From the NCBI GenBank assembly GCA_942490885.1, contig CALNYT010000002.1, forward strand, positions 4,526,001 to 4,590,000: a stretch of DNA of 64,000 bases, given 5' to 3'. The DNA comes from Oceanirhabdus sp942490885 (lineage in GTDB: Bacteria; Bacillota; Clostridia; Clostridiales; Clostridiaceae). Shown here one piece after another: positions 44,362 through 52,692 of this stretch. The translations under genes were made by a program, and so were the position numbers. The notes under the pieces were generated by a model that was not told the origin of the DNA, ran no database searches, and saw only the letters and a list, made by a program, of their open reading frames with translations. Within the stretch, counting starts at the first letter, position 1. Each line of letters starts with the position of its first letter.

Positions 44362-45420
44362 TTACTCTATATTATTCCTATAGCATTTCTTAATATATTC
44401 TTCTATTTCTTTAAGCTCACCTTTTACCATATAAGAAGTATCTTTTAATTCACAAACAGTTCTTTTGCCCAATAACATCATATATATTTTAATATTATTA
44501 ATAAGTTCTTTCATTAATTCTAGTGCTGACTCTTTCCCATATTGTAAAAGTTCTCTTAATACTACCCCACTAACAGCAACAATGTCTGCCCCTAAGATTA
44601 AAGCTTTTATCACATCTTCTCCTTTATTAATTCCACCACTACAAATTACATTGCATTCTCTGTAGGCTTCCAATGTCATAAACAGACTATGAGCAGTAGG
44701 TATACCCCATGAGTAAAATTCACTGTACTTAGAATCTTCATATCTTAAATCTTCTATCTCTATGAAGTTAGTCCCACCTTTTCCACCTACATCAATATAT
44801 TGAATGCCTATTTCTTTCAGATTTGTTGCGGTCTCATAAGATATTCCAAAACCAACTTCTTTTATTATTATTGGCTTTTCAATGTTATCCTTTATATGAT
44901 TTATATTTTTAATAATTCCTTTAAAATCTCTATCTCCTTCTGCCATACACATCTCTTGTGGTACATTTAAATGTAGTTGTATTCCATCTGCTCCAATCAT
45001 TTCTATAGCTTCATTAACATCGTCCAAGCTCTTATTGGCACTTAGATTTGCTATAACTACCCCATCATCACCAATAATTTCCCTAACACACATAAAACTC
45101 TTTACAGCATCACTATATTTCAAGGCAACAGATTGTGACCCTACTGCCATAGGAATATTTAATTCCTTTGCAATATATGCTAAATCTTTATTTATTTCTT
45201 CAGCTTCCTTGGTTCCACCTGTAATAGCATTTATCATCAACGGAGCACTTATCTTTTTATTCAGAAAAATTGTTTCTAAAGAAATTTCTTGGAAGTCTAA
45301 CTCTGGAACAGAGTTATTAAAAAGAACTACATCTCCAAATCCATTGTTACCTCCCCCTATTCCTTTTAGAAATCCACTTATATGCTCTTTCTTTCTAATT
45401 CTAATTTTATCATCTATCAT
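44362..45420 (-). CDS. fni: Type 2 isopentenyl-diphosphate delta-isomerase
   Basis: 352 residues from ATG 45420 (AAGGA at 9 bases; the upstream TTG abuts that site). FMN- and NADPH-dependent isomerase of IPP and DMAPP in isoprenoid synthesis. Motifs: RKKEHISGF at the start, PLMINAITGGT, AVGSQSVAL, HLNVPQEMCMAEGDRDF, IKEVGFGIS, DVGGKGGTNFIEIE, CSGGINKGEDVIKALILGA. Located 16 bases after a truncated DUF362-like stub. Confidence 0.94.
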   Translation of the reverse strand: MIDDKIRIRKKEHISGFLKGIGGGNNGFGDVVLFNNSVPELDFQEISLETIFLNKKISAPLMINAITGGTKEAEEINKDLAYIAKELNIPMAVGSQSVALKYSDAVKSFMCVREIIGDDGVVIANLSANKSLDDVNEAIEMIGADGIQLHLNVPQEMCMAEGDRDFKGIIKNINHIKDNIEKPIIIKEVGFGISYETATNLKEIGIQYIDVGGKGGTNFIEIEDLRYEDSKYSEFYSWGIPTAHSLFMTLEAYRECNVICSGGINKGEDVIKALILGADIVAVSGVVLRELLQYGKESALELMKELINNIKIYMMLLGKRTVCELKDTSYMVKGELKEIEEYIKKCYRNNIE

Positions 45421-45436
45421 TATTTTCAATCCTTTA

Positions 45437-45511
45437 TTATATCTCTATTAACTCGTACTCACTACTTCCATTTCTAGCCCTTAAATTTACAAAATAAACC
45501 TTACTCTTCAT
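45437..45511 (-). pseudogene. N-terminal stub of a DUF362-like Fe-S protein
   Basis: A 24-codon frame with an excellent GGGAGG site 6 bases before ATG 45511. The peptide MKSKVYFVNLRARNGSSEYE resembles the start of DUF362 proteins (KVYFxxLRA pattern), which are normally more than 300 residues with C-terminal ferredoxin motifs; here a stop follows at once and no further homologous sequence is seen. Probably a deletion remnant whose promoter now serves fni. It could also be a functional leader peptide. Confidence 0.5.
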
Positions 45512-45660
45512 AAAAAACCTCCCTTTACTTTGACAACTTAATATTAACACGTTGTTTATATTATTTCCATCTAAGATATTTTTATCTAAAAATAGTATAA
45601 TACACTCTCTAATATTAATATACATATAAAGAAACAGTCTAAAACAAATGGAGGTTTTTT

Positions 45661-46140
45661 ATGTCAAGAGATCAAGATATCCTATCCTATGATAGTTTAC
45701 AAGCTATTCATAGTGGCACTTTTTCTTCACTTTTAAAGAAAAGACAGGAGACAATTAATAATCTATTAAATGAAATAACCTTTATTAAGAACAATATCAA
45801 AAAACTCATAAAAAACAAAGATATTGTTATGAACTCTATTTCACAAGATGAAAAAAGTTATTTAACCAAGACAATTAAGGATCTAACCAGTTCTTTTGAA
45901 GAGTTAGATACTTTTATTACAAGCCTTCAGTCAATAACAAATGATTATGATTTAGAGCTAAACAAATATTTAACCATGATTAATGATCCAAATAATAATT
46001 TAGATAATAATGAAACTAAAGAATTTCTTTCTCAAGAAGATAATGTTTTTGTATGTCCAAACTGTTCTATTTCATTCACATATGATATCACCACTGAAAA
46101 ATGTCCTTCTTGTGGTAGTATATTAAACCCATCATGGTAA
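45661..46140 (+). CDS. Coiled-coil protein with C-terminal zinc ribbon
   Basis: 159 residues. Long helical segments (about 25-120) suggest a coil; C-terminal zinc ribbon CPNC ... CPSC at about 138-152. GGAGG site 6 bases before ATG. No family recognised; the combination suggests a small nucleic-acid- or protein-binding factor. Terminated by half-element G. Confidence 0.72.
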   Translation: MSRDQDILSYDSLQAIHSGTFSSLLKKRQETINNLLNEITFIKNNIKKLIKNKDIVMNSISQDEKSYLTKTIKDLTSSFEELDTFITSLQSITNDYDLELNKYLTMINDPNNNLDNNETKEFLSQEDNVFVCPNCSISFTYDITTEKCPSCGSILNPSW

Positions 46141-46152
46141 ACTTTTAATGAA

Positions 46153-46201
46153 TTTGAGAGTTGAGAACGATAGATGGTTCTGCCTTTATGGGCAGAACCT
46201 T
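46153..46201. repeat. Nested-palindrome element, copy G (left arm and hairpin only)
   Basis: TTTGAGAGTTGAGAACGATAG, then hairpin GGTTCTGCC / GGCAGAACC, then TTATTTTTTT. A possible right-arm remnant (TTCTCAATTCTCCATT) is at 46388-46404, so the middle may have been replaced. Begins 13 bases after the zinc-ribbon gene. Confidence 0.8.
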
Positions 46202-46209
46202 ATTTTTTT
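46176..46209 (+). terminator. Terminator made from element G
   Basis: 9-bp GC-rich stem GGTTCTGCC / GGCAGAACC with a 6-base loop, followed by TTATTTTTTT: a fully formed intrinsic terminator built from the element's own left hairpin. Confidence 0.8.
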
Positions 46210-46265
46210 AATAGAATTTTTATATTTCTCATTTCCTTATATCTAATACAATTAAACTAAAACCT

Positions 46266-46303
46266 AAAAAGTTGATGACATCTTAAGATTATCATCAACT
46301 TTT
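46266..46303. terminator. Terminator-like stem-loop downstream of the SDR gene
   Basis: AAAAAGTTGATGA / TCATCAACTTTT with inner CTTAAG. Flanked by A and T tracts; suits the SDR gene leftward. Confidence 0.7.
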
Positions 46304-46426
46304 CTTTGGAAATATATTGATATATTATCATAAAAGAACTTCGTAATGAGTACCAATTAATCAAAACAGATTCAAATACTATGTTTCATTCTCAATTCTC
46401 CATTAACAATTCTAAATTTTTTTGCC

Positions 46427-47302
46427 CTATCCATTAATTATGTACCCACCATTAACATGAATCATCTGACCAGTTATATAAGAGCTATCATTACATGCTA
46501 GGAATACAAATGCCGGTGCAACCTCAACAGGCTGCCCTACTCTTCCAAGAGGTGTTTGTGTTCCAAAATCAGCAACATCCTTTTCCTTAAAGCATGATGG
46601 AATTAAAGGTGTCCATATAGGTCCTGGTGCTACTCCATTTACCCTTATCTTCCTATCAGCAAAGGCTAAAGCTAATGATCTAGTTAAGGTCACAACAGAC
46701 CCTTTTGATGCAGAATAATCCAACAAGCTTTCATTTCCTTTATAAGCTGTTACAGATGCATTATTGATGATTGTACCGCCTGGCTTCATATGATCCACTG
46801 CAGCCTTAACTAGGTAAAATATTGAAAATACATTAGTAGAAAACACCTTGATAAGTTGTTCTTTAGATATCCCATTTATATCAGTATCTTCATAATGCAT
46901 ACCAGCATTATTCACAAGAATATCAATCTTAGAAAACTTATCCATAACTTGCTGAATTACACTCTTACAGAATTCTTCCTCTCCAATATCACCACTTATA
47001 AGCAAACATTTATTTCCTTCATTCTCAACGAGCATCTTTGTTTCTTCCGCATCTTCATGCTCATCCAAGTATACTATGGCAACATCTGCACCTTCCTTAG
47101 CATAGGCCACTGATATTGCCCTTCCAATTCCACTATCTCCACCTGTTATAATTGCAACCTTACCTTCTAATTTCCCACAATGCTTATAGGCTTCGCTATC
47201 ATATATAGGCCTAGGATTCATAACACTCTCAATTCCAGGTTTTCTGTCCTGATGCTGCGGTGGAAGTTTTTCAATGAAATCAAATTCTGGATTATTGTTC
47301 AT
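46427..47302 (-). CDS. SDR family oxidoreductase (YhdF/YghA-like)
   Basis: 291 residues. Short-chain dehydrogenase with N-terminal extension typical of the general-stress glucose/aldehyde reductase group (LPPQHQDRKPGIESVMNPRP). NAD(P)-binding TGGDSGIGRA near 55, NNAG, catalytic Ser in NNASVTA, Tyr-Lys in YSASKG, C-terminal GQMIHVNGG. Substrate unknown. Its ribosome-binding site AAGGAGTG lies inside the 3' arm of the terminator of the operon upstream, so translation may need an RNA that starts within or melts that hairpin. Confidence 0.9.
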   Translation of the reverse strand: MNNNPEFDFIEKLPPQHQDRKPGIESVMNPRPIYDSEAYKHCGKLEGKVAIITGGDSGIGRAISVAYAKEGADVAIVYLDEHEDAEETKMLVENEGNKCLLISGDIGEEEFCKSVIQQVMDKFSKIDILVNNAGMHYEDTDINGISKEQLIKVFSTNVFSIFYLVKAAVDHMKPGGTIINNASVTAYKGNESLLDYSASKGSVVTLTRSLALAFADRKIRVNGVAPGPIWTPLIPSCFKEKDVADFGTQTPLGRVGQPVEVAPAFVFLACNDSSYITGQMIHVNGGYIING

Positions 47303-47353
47303 AAAAAATCACACTCCTTCAATATAGTATTTTTTGAAAGAGTGTGATTTTTT
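47303..47353 (-). terminator. Terminator of the TlpA/4Fe-4S operon, overlapping the SDR ribosome-binding site
   Basis: 13-bp stem AAAAAATCACACT / AGTGTGATTTTTT. Leftward, the T6 tail runs directly into ATG of the SDR gene, and GGAGTG of the stem is that gene's ribosome-binding site. Confidence 0.85.
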
Positions 47354-47367
47354 ATTCTTTTATTCTG

Positions 47368-48189
47368 CTATTTATCTTTGAATATTCCTTTTTTAATTGC
47401 GTTTGTCGGACATTCCTTAACACATTCTCCACACCTTATACACTCAAGGCTATTTGGTTTCTTATAGATATCTACATCCATCTTGCATGTCCTAGAACAT
47501 TTTCCACACTTTGTACACTTATTATCATCTACAGAATATCTGTATAAACTTATAGGGTTAAAAAGAGCGTATATTGCCCCTAATGGACATAAAACTTTAC
47601 AGAATGGTCTAAAAACAAATATACTAGCAATTATAATTAAGATAAGAATACTAATCTTCCATGTAAATAATAATCCAACTGCACTTCTAAGACCTTTATT
47701 CAATACTAGTAATGGTATTCCACCTTCTAAAGCCCCTGCAGGACATATATATTTACAGAAAGTTGGGTCACCCATCCCAAATTCATTGGTCCACACTAAT
47801 GGCAAGATAATAACAAACACTAATAAAATCACATACTTTATGTAAGTTGTCCATTTAGGCAACCTAACTTTCACACTTTTAATCTTATAAAGAAGCTCTT
47901 GCAAAAGACCAAATGGACAAAGCCATCCACATACTAATCGTCCCATCAATGCGCCGAAAAACAATAAAAATCCTGTTATATACATAGATATCTTATACTT
48001 ATATGAACCTAAAACAGCCTGTAATGATCCTATAGGACATGATCCTAATGCACCTGGACAGGAATAACAATTTAGTCCAGGAACACAAATTTTTTTAAGT
48101 TTTCCCTGATAAATTTTGCCTGATAAAAATCCTTTAAAATATCCATTTATCAACATAGTATTAAAAAATTGAACAATTTTTCTTTTCAT
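47368..48189 (-). CDS. Membrane 4Fe-4S protein (NapH/CcoG-like)
   Basis: 273 residues. About five transmembrane helices, Cys motifs CVPGLNCYSCPGALGSCP, CGWLCPFG, CKYICPAGALEGG and CKVLCPLGAIY between helices, then two C-terminal [4Fe-4S] sites CTKCGKCSRTCK and CIRCGECVKECP. Passes electrons across or along the membrane. Last gene of the operon TlpA - CXXC peptide - this protein, 6 bases after the CXXC gene, suggesting it supplies electrons to an exported thioredoxin-like reductant. Confidence 0.9.
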   Translation of the reverse strand: MKRKIVQFFNTMLINGYFKGFLSGKIYQGKLKKICVPGLNCYSCPGALGSCPIGSLQAVLGSYKYKISMYITGFLLFFGALMGRLVCGWLCPFGLLQELLYKIKSVKVRLPKWTTYIKYVILLVFVIILPLVWTNEFGMGDPTFCKYICPAGALEGGIPLLVLNKGLRSAVGLLFTWKISILILIIIASIFVFRPFCKVLCPLGAIYALFNPISLYRYSVDDNKCTKCGKCSRTCKMDVDIYKKPNSLECIRCGECVKECPTNAIKKGIFKDK

Positions 48190-48195
48190 AATTTA

Positions 48196-48333
48196 TTACC
48201 CAATCCCTATACATTCTAGGCATATCTTAATTGCTTTTGAAAATACTGTATTCACTTCCCCCTCAGTAAATCCATATCCTATAAGATACATTCCTAAGAG
48301 AATCACACCAACACTAATCCACCTATTTTTCAT
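48196..48333 (-). CDS. CD1871A-type CXXC motif membrane peptide (45 residues)
   Basis: Short gene: transmembrane helix WISVGVILLGMYLIGYGF, then GEVNTVFSKAIKICLECIGIG, ending with a CLEC redox motif. Matches the short CXXC family seen in C. difficile beside TlpA and 4Fe-4S genes. Start overlaps the TlpA gene end by 11 bases (ATGAAAAATAG), so it depends on coupling. Probably relays electrons between the membrane Fe-S protein and the TlpA lipoprotein. Confidence 0.85.
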   Translation of the reverse strand: MKNRWISVGVILLGMYLIGYGFTEGEVNTVFSKAIKICLECIGIG

Positions 48334-48934
48334 TGGATTTAATTTCTTCAAGTAGATTGTTAATTTTTTCTAGATATACTTCCTTGCTCTCTGCTCCAGC
48401 ACTAAATACATCTTTAATTTTACCTTCTGAATCAACGAATATTGATACTGGCACATATCCAAACTGTGAAACAATATCTTTTAAAGAACTTTCTCCTATT
48501 AATATATTTGTGTATTCAACACTGCTTTTCTCTACAATTTTCTTAGCTAATTCAATATTTTCTTCGTTATCTCCATCCGAAACTATTCCAATTAGATTGA
48601 ATCCCTCATCCTTCTTCTCAGCATATATCTCTTGTAAATATGGTATCTCTTCTATACATGGTCCACAAAATGTTGCCCATATATTTATCATAGTTATTTT
48701 CTTATCTTTGAATATCTCTTCTGTTACCTCATTTCCATAAATATCTTTAACCTTAAATTCTGTTATACTTTCCCCAGCAACTGGATTTTCTTCTCCATTG
48801 GACGTGTATTTCTCTTTAACATTATTTCCATTAACCTTACCTGTATCCTTATTTCCTTCATTATTCTTAGCACCACATGACACCAATGTTACCACACATA
48901 ATATAGTCATTAATATTGCAATTATTCTTTTCAT
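48323..48934 (-). CDS. TlpA-like thiol-disulfide lipoprotein
   Basis: 203 residues from ATG 48934 (GGAGG at 7 bases; an in-frame start 12 codons earlier lacks a site). Lipobox TLVSC (Cys20), disordered linker, thioredoxin domain with active site C90-G-P-C93 (WATFCGPCIEEIP) and cis-Pro loop YVPVSIFVD. Reduces or isomerises disulfides outside the membrane. First gene of a three-gene redox operon. Confidence 0.93.
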   Translation of the reverse strand: MKRIIAILMTILCVVTLVSCGAKNNEGNKDTGKVNGNNVKEKYTSNGEENPVAGESITEFKVKDIYGNEVTEEIFKDKKITMINIWATFCGPCIEEIPYLQEIYAEKKDEGFNLIGIVSDGDNEENIELAKKIVEKSSVEYTNILIGESSLKDIVSQFGYVPVSIFVDSEGKIKDVFSAGAESKEVYLEKINNLLEEIKSNEK

Positions 48935-49087
48935 CTTAATTCCTCCATTCTTAATTTGTTGTTTTTTCATATTTTACTTTTCACTATCCTAAATTTATGC
49001 TAACCAATTTAGTTATATGAAAATATTACGTCTTTTATTTTACATATAACTTGTGTATTTCATGTGTTCTTTACACATTTTTTATTT

Positions 49088-50860
49088 CTACAGATTCTCA
49101 AGTATCTCCTGTGGATATCCAACAACTTTTAATAATTTTATAGCATTTCTGCTGTCAGACACACCCTTATTTATCTTATAATCAAATTCCATACCATTCC
49201 CTTCAACCTTTTCAGTAAAGTAGTAACAATTATATCTATCTTTCAAATTGCCAGTAAGCTCCATATCATGGGTTGCAACAATAGGTACACACATATGCTT
49301 TTCTAAGTACTTTAATATTCCAGTTGCCGCTGCTATTCTATCTACTGGATTTGTACCATTAAGTATTTCATCCACTAATGCTAATACAGGAACTCCTTTA
49401 CTACTCTCATCAATTATTCTAAATAGATTTTCTACTTCAACAAAATAGTAACTCTTCTTATTATTTATATCATCATGAATATCTATAGAACTTATTATTT
49501 TCATCAACCCAGTTTTAAATTCCTTTGCAGGTACTGTAACAATAGTTTGACTGAATAACTGACATAGCCCTATTGTACGTAAAAATGTCGATTTTCCAGA
49601 CATATTAGACCCTGTAATTATTATTCCCTGGGCAATATTTATTGTATTTTGGACACAATTTTCAACCAAAGGATGATAGATTTCAACAGCATCTATGTTA
49701 CTATTATTTTCTTCTATAAATTCAGGCAAACAATAAGATGTGTTTTTTCTATATGAAGCTACAGCAATCAACCCTTCAATTTCACCTAATTGCATAAATA
49801 TGTCTATTAACTCTTTTTCATACTTATTAATATATTTAATCCCCTTTGCCATCTTCCTATGATTATTTAGTGTCAATATATTAAGATATTCTGTCAGCAT
49901 ATCTGTTATTTCATTTCCAGGCACTTCACTTTTCACCATAAGAGAACTATTTTTTCTTATAACATCACACTTTTTCAATTGATTTTGTAATTTACCAAAA
50001 TCCTCTTGGAATTCCTTTTCTCCACTTATCAGTTTGACAATCTTATTACCAGAAATAATAGTCTTACCCATTAAAGAAAATATAGGAGTATTCCCCTCTA
50101 CTTCATCTTTCAATTTAAGTGAAAGTAACATATTCACCACAAATAATAACACAGTATAAATAACTGCCCCCCCTGGAGATTTCAAGAACCATATAAGTGG
50201 TATCAATAAGAATAACTTTGAACATACAGCAATTGCTATTTGATCATGTTTTTGCATCTCAATTTTATTTTCTTTAAAAATGTATGATGAAAGTAGATAC
50301 TCCTTATCCCTTCCTATGTTTGCAAAGGCAAATTGAATTTCTTCTCTTTTCTCCTCATTATTCTCAAACCACTTAATTAAATCTTTTCTTCTTGATATTT
50401 TTTTCTTATCAAGGAGTGGATATCTCAGCATAAAGTACATTCCTATTTCACCTAAAAATGAATAACTTCTTTCCAGCTTTTCATAAATACCATCCCCATT
50501 TAAATCTAACCATGTTTGATCATCTATATAAAATTCCTTATTAGATTTATTACGATGCTCAATTATCCTTTTAAATATCTTACTAACTTGCTCCAATTTT
50601 CTCTTTTTCTTAATTTCCTTTCCCCAATCATCCTTAATTTCAATTATCAACTTATACATCTTACCTTTTAAAAACATAAAATAAGTCACTATTGCTGAAA
50701 TAACCGCTATACTTATAAGTCCATATCCAAACGACCTTCCTATTGTCTCTATCCTATCTGTAATTACTAACACACCAAAGTATCCTACTATAAATGTAAT
50801 TACTGCCCCAAAAGCAATAGCAATATTATAAAAAGTATTCCGTCTTTTAATGTTCATCAT
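49088..50860 (-). CDS. Membrane-embedded MutS-like ATPase
   Basis: 590 residues. Two N-terminal transmembrane helices (about 13-34, 43-64), a MutS core-like helical part (YFMLRYPLLDKKKISRRKDLIKWF), a second helix pair (about 211-247), a lever region, then a MutS-type ATPase: Walker A GSNMSGKST 417-425, Walker B LALVDEILNGTN 493-504, THDMEL switch His. No mismatch-recognition domain, no clamp and no Smr nuclease. So probably not classical mismatch repair; membrane location is unusual for this ATPase class. Start overlaps the 50857 gene by 4 bases (ATGA). Controlled with it by PadR. Confidence 0.85.
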   Translation of the reverse strand: MMNIKRRNTFYNIAIAFGAVITFIVGYFGVLVITDRIETIGRSFGYGLISIAVISAIVTYFMFLKGKMYKLIIEIKDDWGKEIKKKRKLEQVSKIFKRIIEHRNKSNKEFYIDDQTWLDLNGDGIYEKLERSYSFLGEIGMYFMLRYPLLDKKKISRRKDLIKWFENNEEKREEIQFAFANIGRDKEYLLSSYIFKENKIEMQKHDQIAIAVCSKLFLLIPLIWFLKSPGGAVIYTVLLFVVNMLLSLKLKDEVEGNTPIFSLMGKTIISGNKIVKLISGEKEFQEDFGKLQNQLKKCDVIRKNSSLMVKSEVPGNEITDMLTEYLNILTLNNHRKMAKGIKYINKYEKELIDIFMQLGEIEGLIAVASYRKNTSYCLPEFIEENNSNIDAVEIYHPLVENCVQNTINIAQGIIITGSNMSGKSTFLRTIGLCQLFSQTIVTVPAKEFKTGLMKIISSIDIHDDINNKKSYYFVEVENLFRIIDESSKGVPVLALVDEILNGTNPVDRIAAATGILKYLEKHMCVPIVATHDMELTGNLKDRYNCYYFTEKVEGNGMEFDYKINKGVSDSRNAIKLLKVVGYPQEILENL

Positions 50861-51513
50861 TTCATCCCTTTCGCAAAAATAATTTTTAATATATTTACTA
50901 TAAATAATAAGCTTAAACCTATAAATGCCATGTTCAACAGCATCCCCCTACTTAAATACCACTCTATATTTTTTAGAAAAAGATGCACAAATAAAATTAA
51001 TCCAAGATCAATGTAAACGAATACTTTCAAATCTTTCATTAATTCATTCACATTCATTCTCCATGGTGTATATATATTTATCATCTTATATTTTCCAATA
51101 CCAATTGCTAAAAATAGACCTACTAAAAGTAAAGTTAAGCAATCTCTTAAATCAACAGCTTCAGACTTTTGAATACCCAATGTAGATAAGATGAAAATAA
51201 CTCCTATTTCCACTAACATCAATACACTAAAAACCTCTAACCATTTAATTGCTCCAAATATTTTCCCCAACCTAGTTGTTCTCAATGATTCAATTGTGTT
51301 CTCACAAAATTCTTCATGATTTCCCCCTAAAAGAGAGGATATGTCCTTGTTATTTTCTTGATAATCAAGAAACATTTCTAGAATATCACTCATCACTTCT
51401 TCTTTTTGTATCTTCAATACTGAACTCCCCAAAATATATTTGCTTACATTGCAATATACCTTTTTATATTCACCTCTTAGATTTGATTCATATACAACTC
51501 TATTATTCTTCAA
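50857..51513 (-). CDS. Integral membrane protein of unknown function
   Basis: 218 residues. Soluble N-terminal ~85 residues, then four hydrophobic helices (about 91-112, 123-142, 168-183, 193-213). Partner of the MutS-like ATPase by operon and overlap. The listed start TTG 51513 has only a weak site; AUU at 51531 has AGGGGG 8 bases upstream and may be the real start. Confidence 0.78.
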   Translation of the reverse strand: MKNNRVVYESNLRGEYKKVYCNVSKYILGSSVLKIQKEEVMSDILEMFLDYQENNKDISSLLGGNHEEFCENTIESLRTTRLGKIFGAIKWLEVFSVLMLVEIGVIFILSTLGIQKSEAVDLRDCLTLLLVGLFLAIGIGKYKMINIYTPWRMNVNELMKDLKVFVYIDLGLILFVHLFLKNIEWYLSRGMLLNMAFIGLSLLFIVNILKIIFAKGMK

Positions 51514-51550
51514 TTCTTCTACTTTATTAATATTACTCGCCCCCTATCTA

Positions 51551-51871
51551 TTAATCACATAGGATTTTATTTGTTATATTGCTAATCTCACTCCAGTTTT
51601 CCTTAAACTCATTAAGGTATTCATGTCCCTCATCAGTGAGATAATAATATTTCCGCATAGGTCCATAAGGAGATTTTTTTCTTTCCACTCTTATTATTTT
51701 TTTCTTCTCTAGTCTCAAAAGAAGAGGATAGACACTTCCCTCTGATAATTCCTTATATCCATAGTCATTCAAAGTCTCTAAAATTTTATATCCATAGGCA
51801 TCCCCTTTACTTATAACCTTCAAAATACACCCTTCGAGAATACCTTTTAATAACTGAGTATCGTTTGCCAA
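51551..51871 (-). CDS. PadR family transcriptional regulator
   Basis: 106 residues. Winged helix of the PadR type: LKGILEGCILKVISKGDAYGYKI, SEGSVYPLLLRLEKKKII, YYYLTDEGHEYL, followed by a short dimerising helix. TTG start with AGGTGATGA upstream. Autoregulation is likely: a 21-bp palindrome overlaps the ribosome-binding site and a second lies 43 bp upstream. First gene of the operon with the two membrane genes. Confidence 0.9.
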   Translation of the reverse strand: MANDTQLLKGILEGCILKVISKGDAYGYKILETLNDYGYKELSEGSVYPLLLRLEKKKIIRVERKKSPYGPMRKYYYLTDEGHEYLNEFKENWSEISNITNKILCD

Positions 51872-51879
51872 TTCATCAC

Positions 51880-51943
51880 CTACTTTGCATTACTTAGTAG
51901 CTATATGCAGATTATACCTTTGCTACCTTGCATTGTCAAGTAG
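51880..51943 (-). promoter_or_regulatory. Two phased 21-bp operators of the padR operon
   Basis: 51880-51900 and 51923-51943 share CTAC(T/C)TTGCATT and end AGTAG, each an imperfect palindrome (CTACYTT / CAAGTAG type). Centre spacing is 43 bp, about four helical turns, so two PadR dimers would bind the same face. Confidence 0.65.
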
Positions 51944-51945
51944 GT

Positions 51946-51974
51946 AAAAAAATCACGCTTCCGCGTGATTTTTT
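51946..51974 (-). terminator. Terminator of cysK-cysE
   Basis: AAAAAATCACGC / GCGTGATTTTTT with loop TTCC, tracts on both sides. Lies between half-element H and the padR control region. Confidence 0.9.
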
Positions 51975-51976
51975 AA

Positions 51977-52073
51977 GTTGAGAGTTGGAAGTTGAGAGTG
52001 GAGAACGAATGTAGATTCTGACTAAGGTCAGAATCATCCATCGTTCTCCACTCTCCATTCTCCACTTTCAACT
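51977..52073. repeat. Nested-palindrome element, copy H (arms only)
   Basis: 97-bp hairpin made of both outer arms (GTTGAGAGTTGGAAG / CATTCTCCACTTTCAAC) and one small hairpin GATTCTGAC / GTCAGAATC; the whole centre and second hairpin are absent. 52008-52048 is identical over 41 bp to element I at 58545-58585. Begins 5 bases past the cysE stop. Confidence 0.88.
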
Positions 52074-52077
52074 TATT

Positions 52078-52665
52078 TTATATTATCATCTCATTATATA
52101 TCTTTATAACTTTCCCATTCTCTTCAATATCATCAATCGCTTTAGGTTTCTTAGGTAGAATTTTAGCAGGTATACCTACTGCTGTGGATTTCTTACTTGT
52201 ATCCTGAAGAACTACTGCATTTGCTCCAATTTTACTTCCTGAGGCAATATATATATTCCCAAGAATTTTAGCACCTGCTCCAACAATTACATCATTTCCA
52301 AGAGTGGGATGTCTCTTGCCTTTTTCTTTCCCTGTTCCGCCTAAAGTTACACCTTGATATATTGTAACATTATCTCCAATTATAGTAGTCTCCCCAATAA
52401 CAACTCCCATACCATGATCTATAAACAACCCTTTCCCTATTTGTGCACCTGGGTGTATCTCTATCCCAGTAAAGAATCTACTTATCTGACTTATCATCCT
52501 TGATAAGAAAAAGCTCTTTCTCTTATAAATAGCATGTGCAATTCTATATGATATTAATGCATGAATATGAGGATATAATATTAGCACTTCAAGAAAACTC
52601 TTTGCTGCAGGGTCTGTTTGGAGCACATGATTTATATCATATTTGATAGTTTTAAAAAATCTCAT
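52078..52665 (-). CDS. cysE: Serine O-acetyltransferase
   Basis: 195 residues. Makes O-acetylserine from serine and acetyl-CoA, first step of cysteine synthesis. N-terminal helices, then left-handed beta-helix hexapeptides (IHPGAQIGKGLFIDHGMGVVIG, catalytic His in the DHGMG loop). Short bacillary form. AGGAG at 9 bases. Follows cysK by 27 bases under the same T-box. Confidence 0.94.
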   Translation of the reverse strand: MRFFKTIKYDINHVLQTDPAAKSFLEVLILYPHIHALISYRIAHAIYKRKSFFLSRMISQISRFFTGIEIHPGAQIGKGLFIDHGMGVVIGETTIIGDNVTIYQGVTLGGTGKEKGKRHPTLGNDVIVGAGAKILGNIYIASGSKIGANAVVLQDTSKKSTAVGIPAKILPKKPKAIDDIEENGKVIKIYNEMII

Positions 52666-52692
52666 TCTCTTCAGCTCCTAATATTATTTTAT

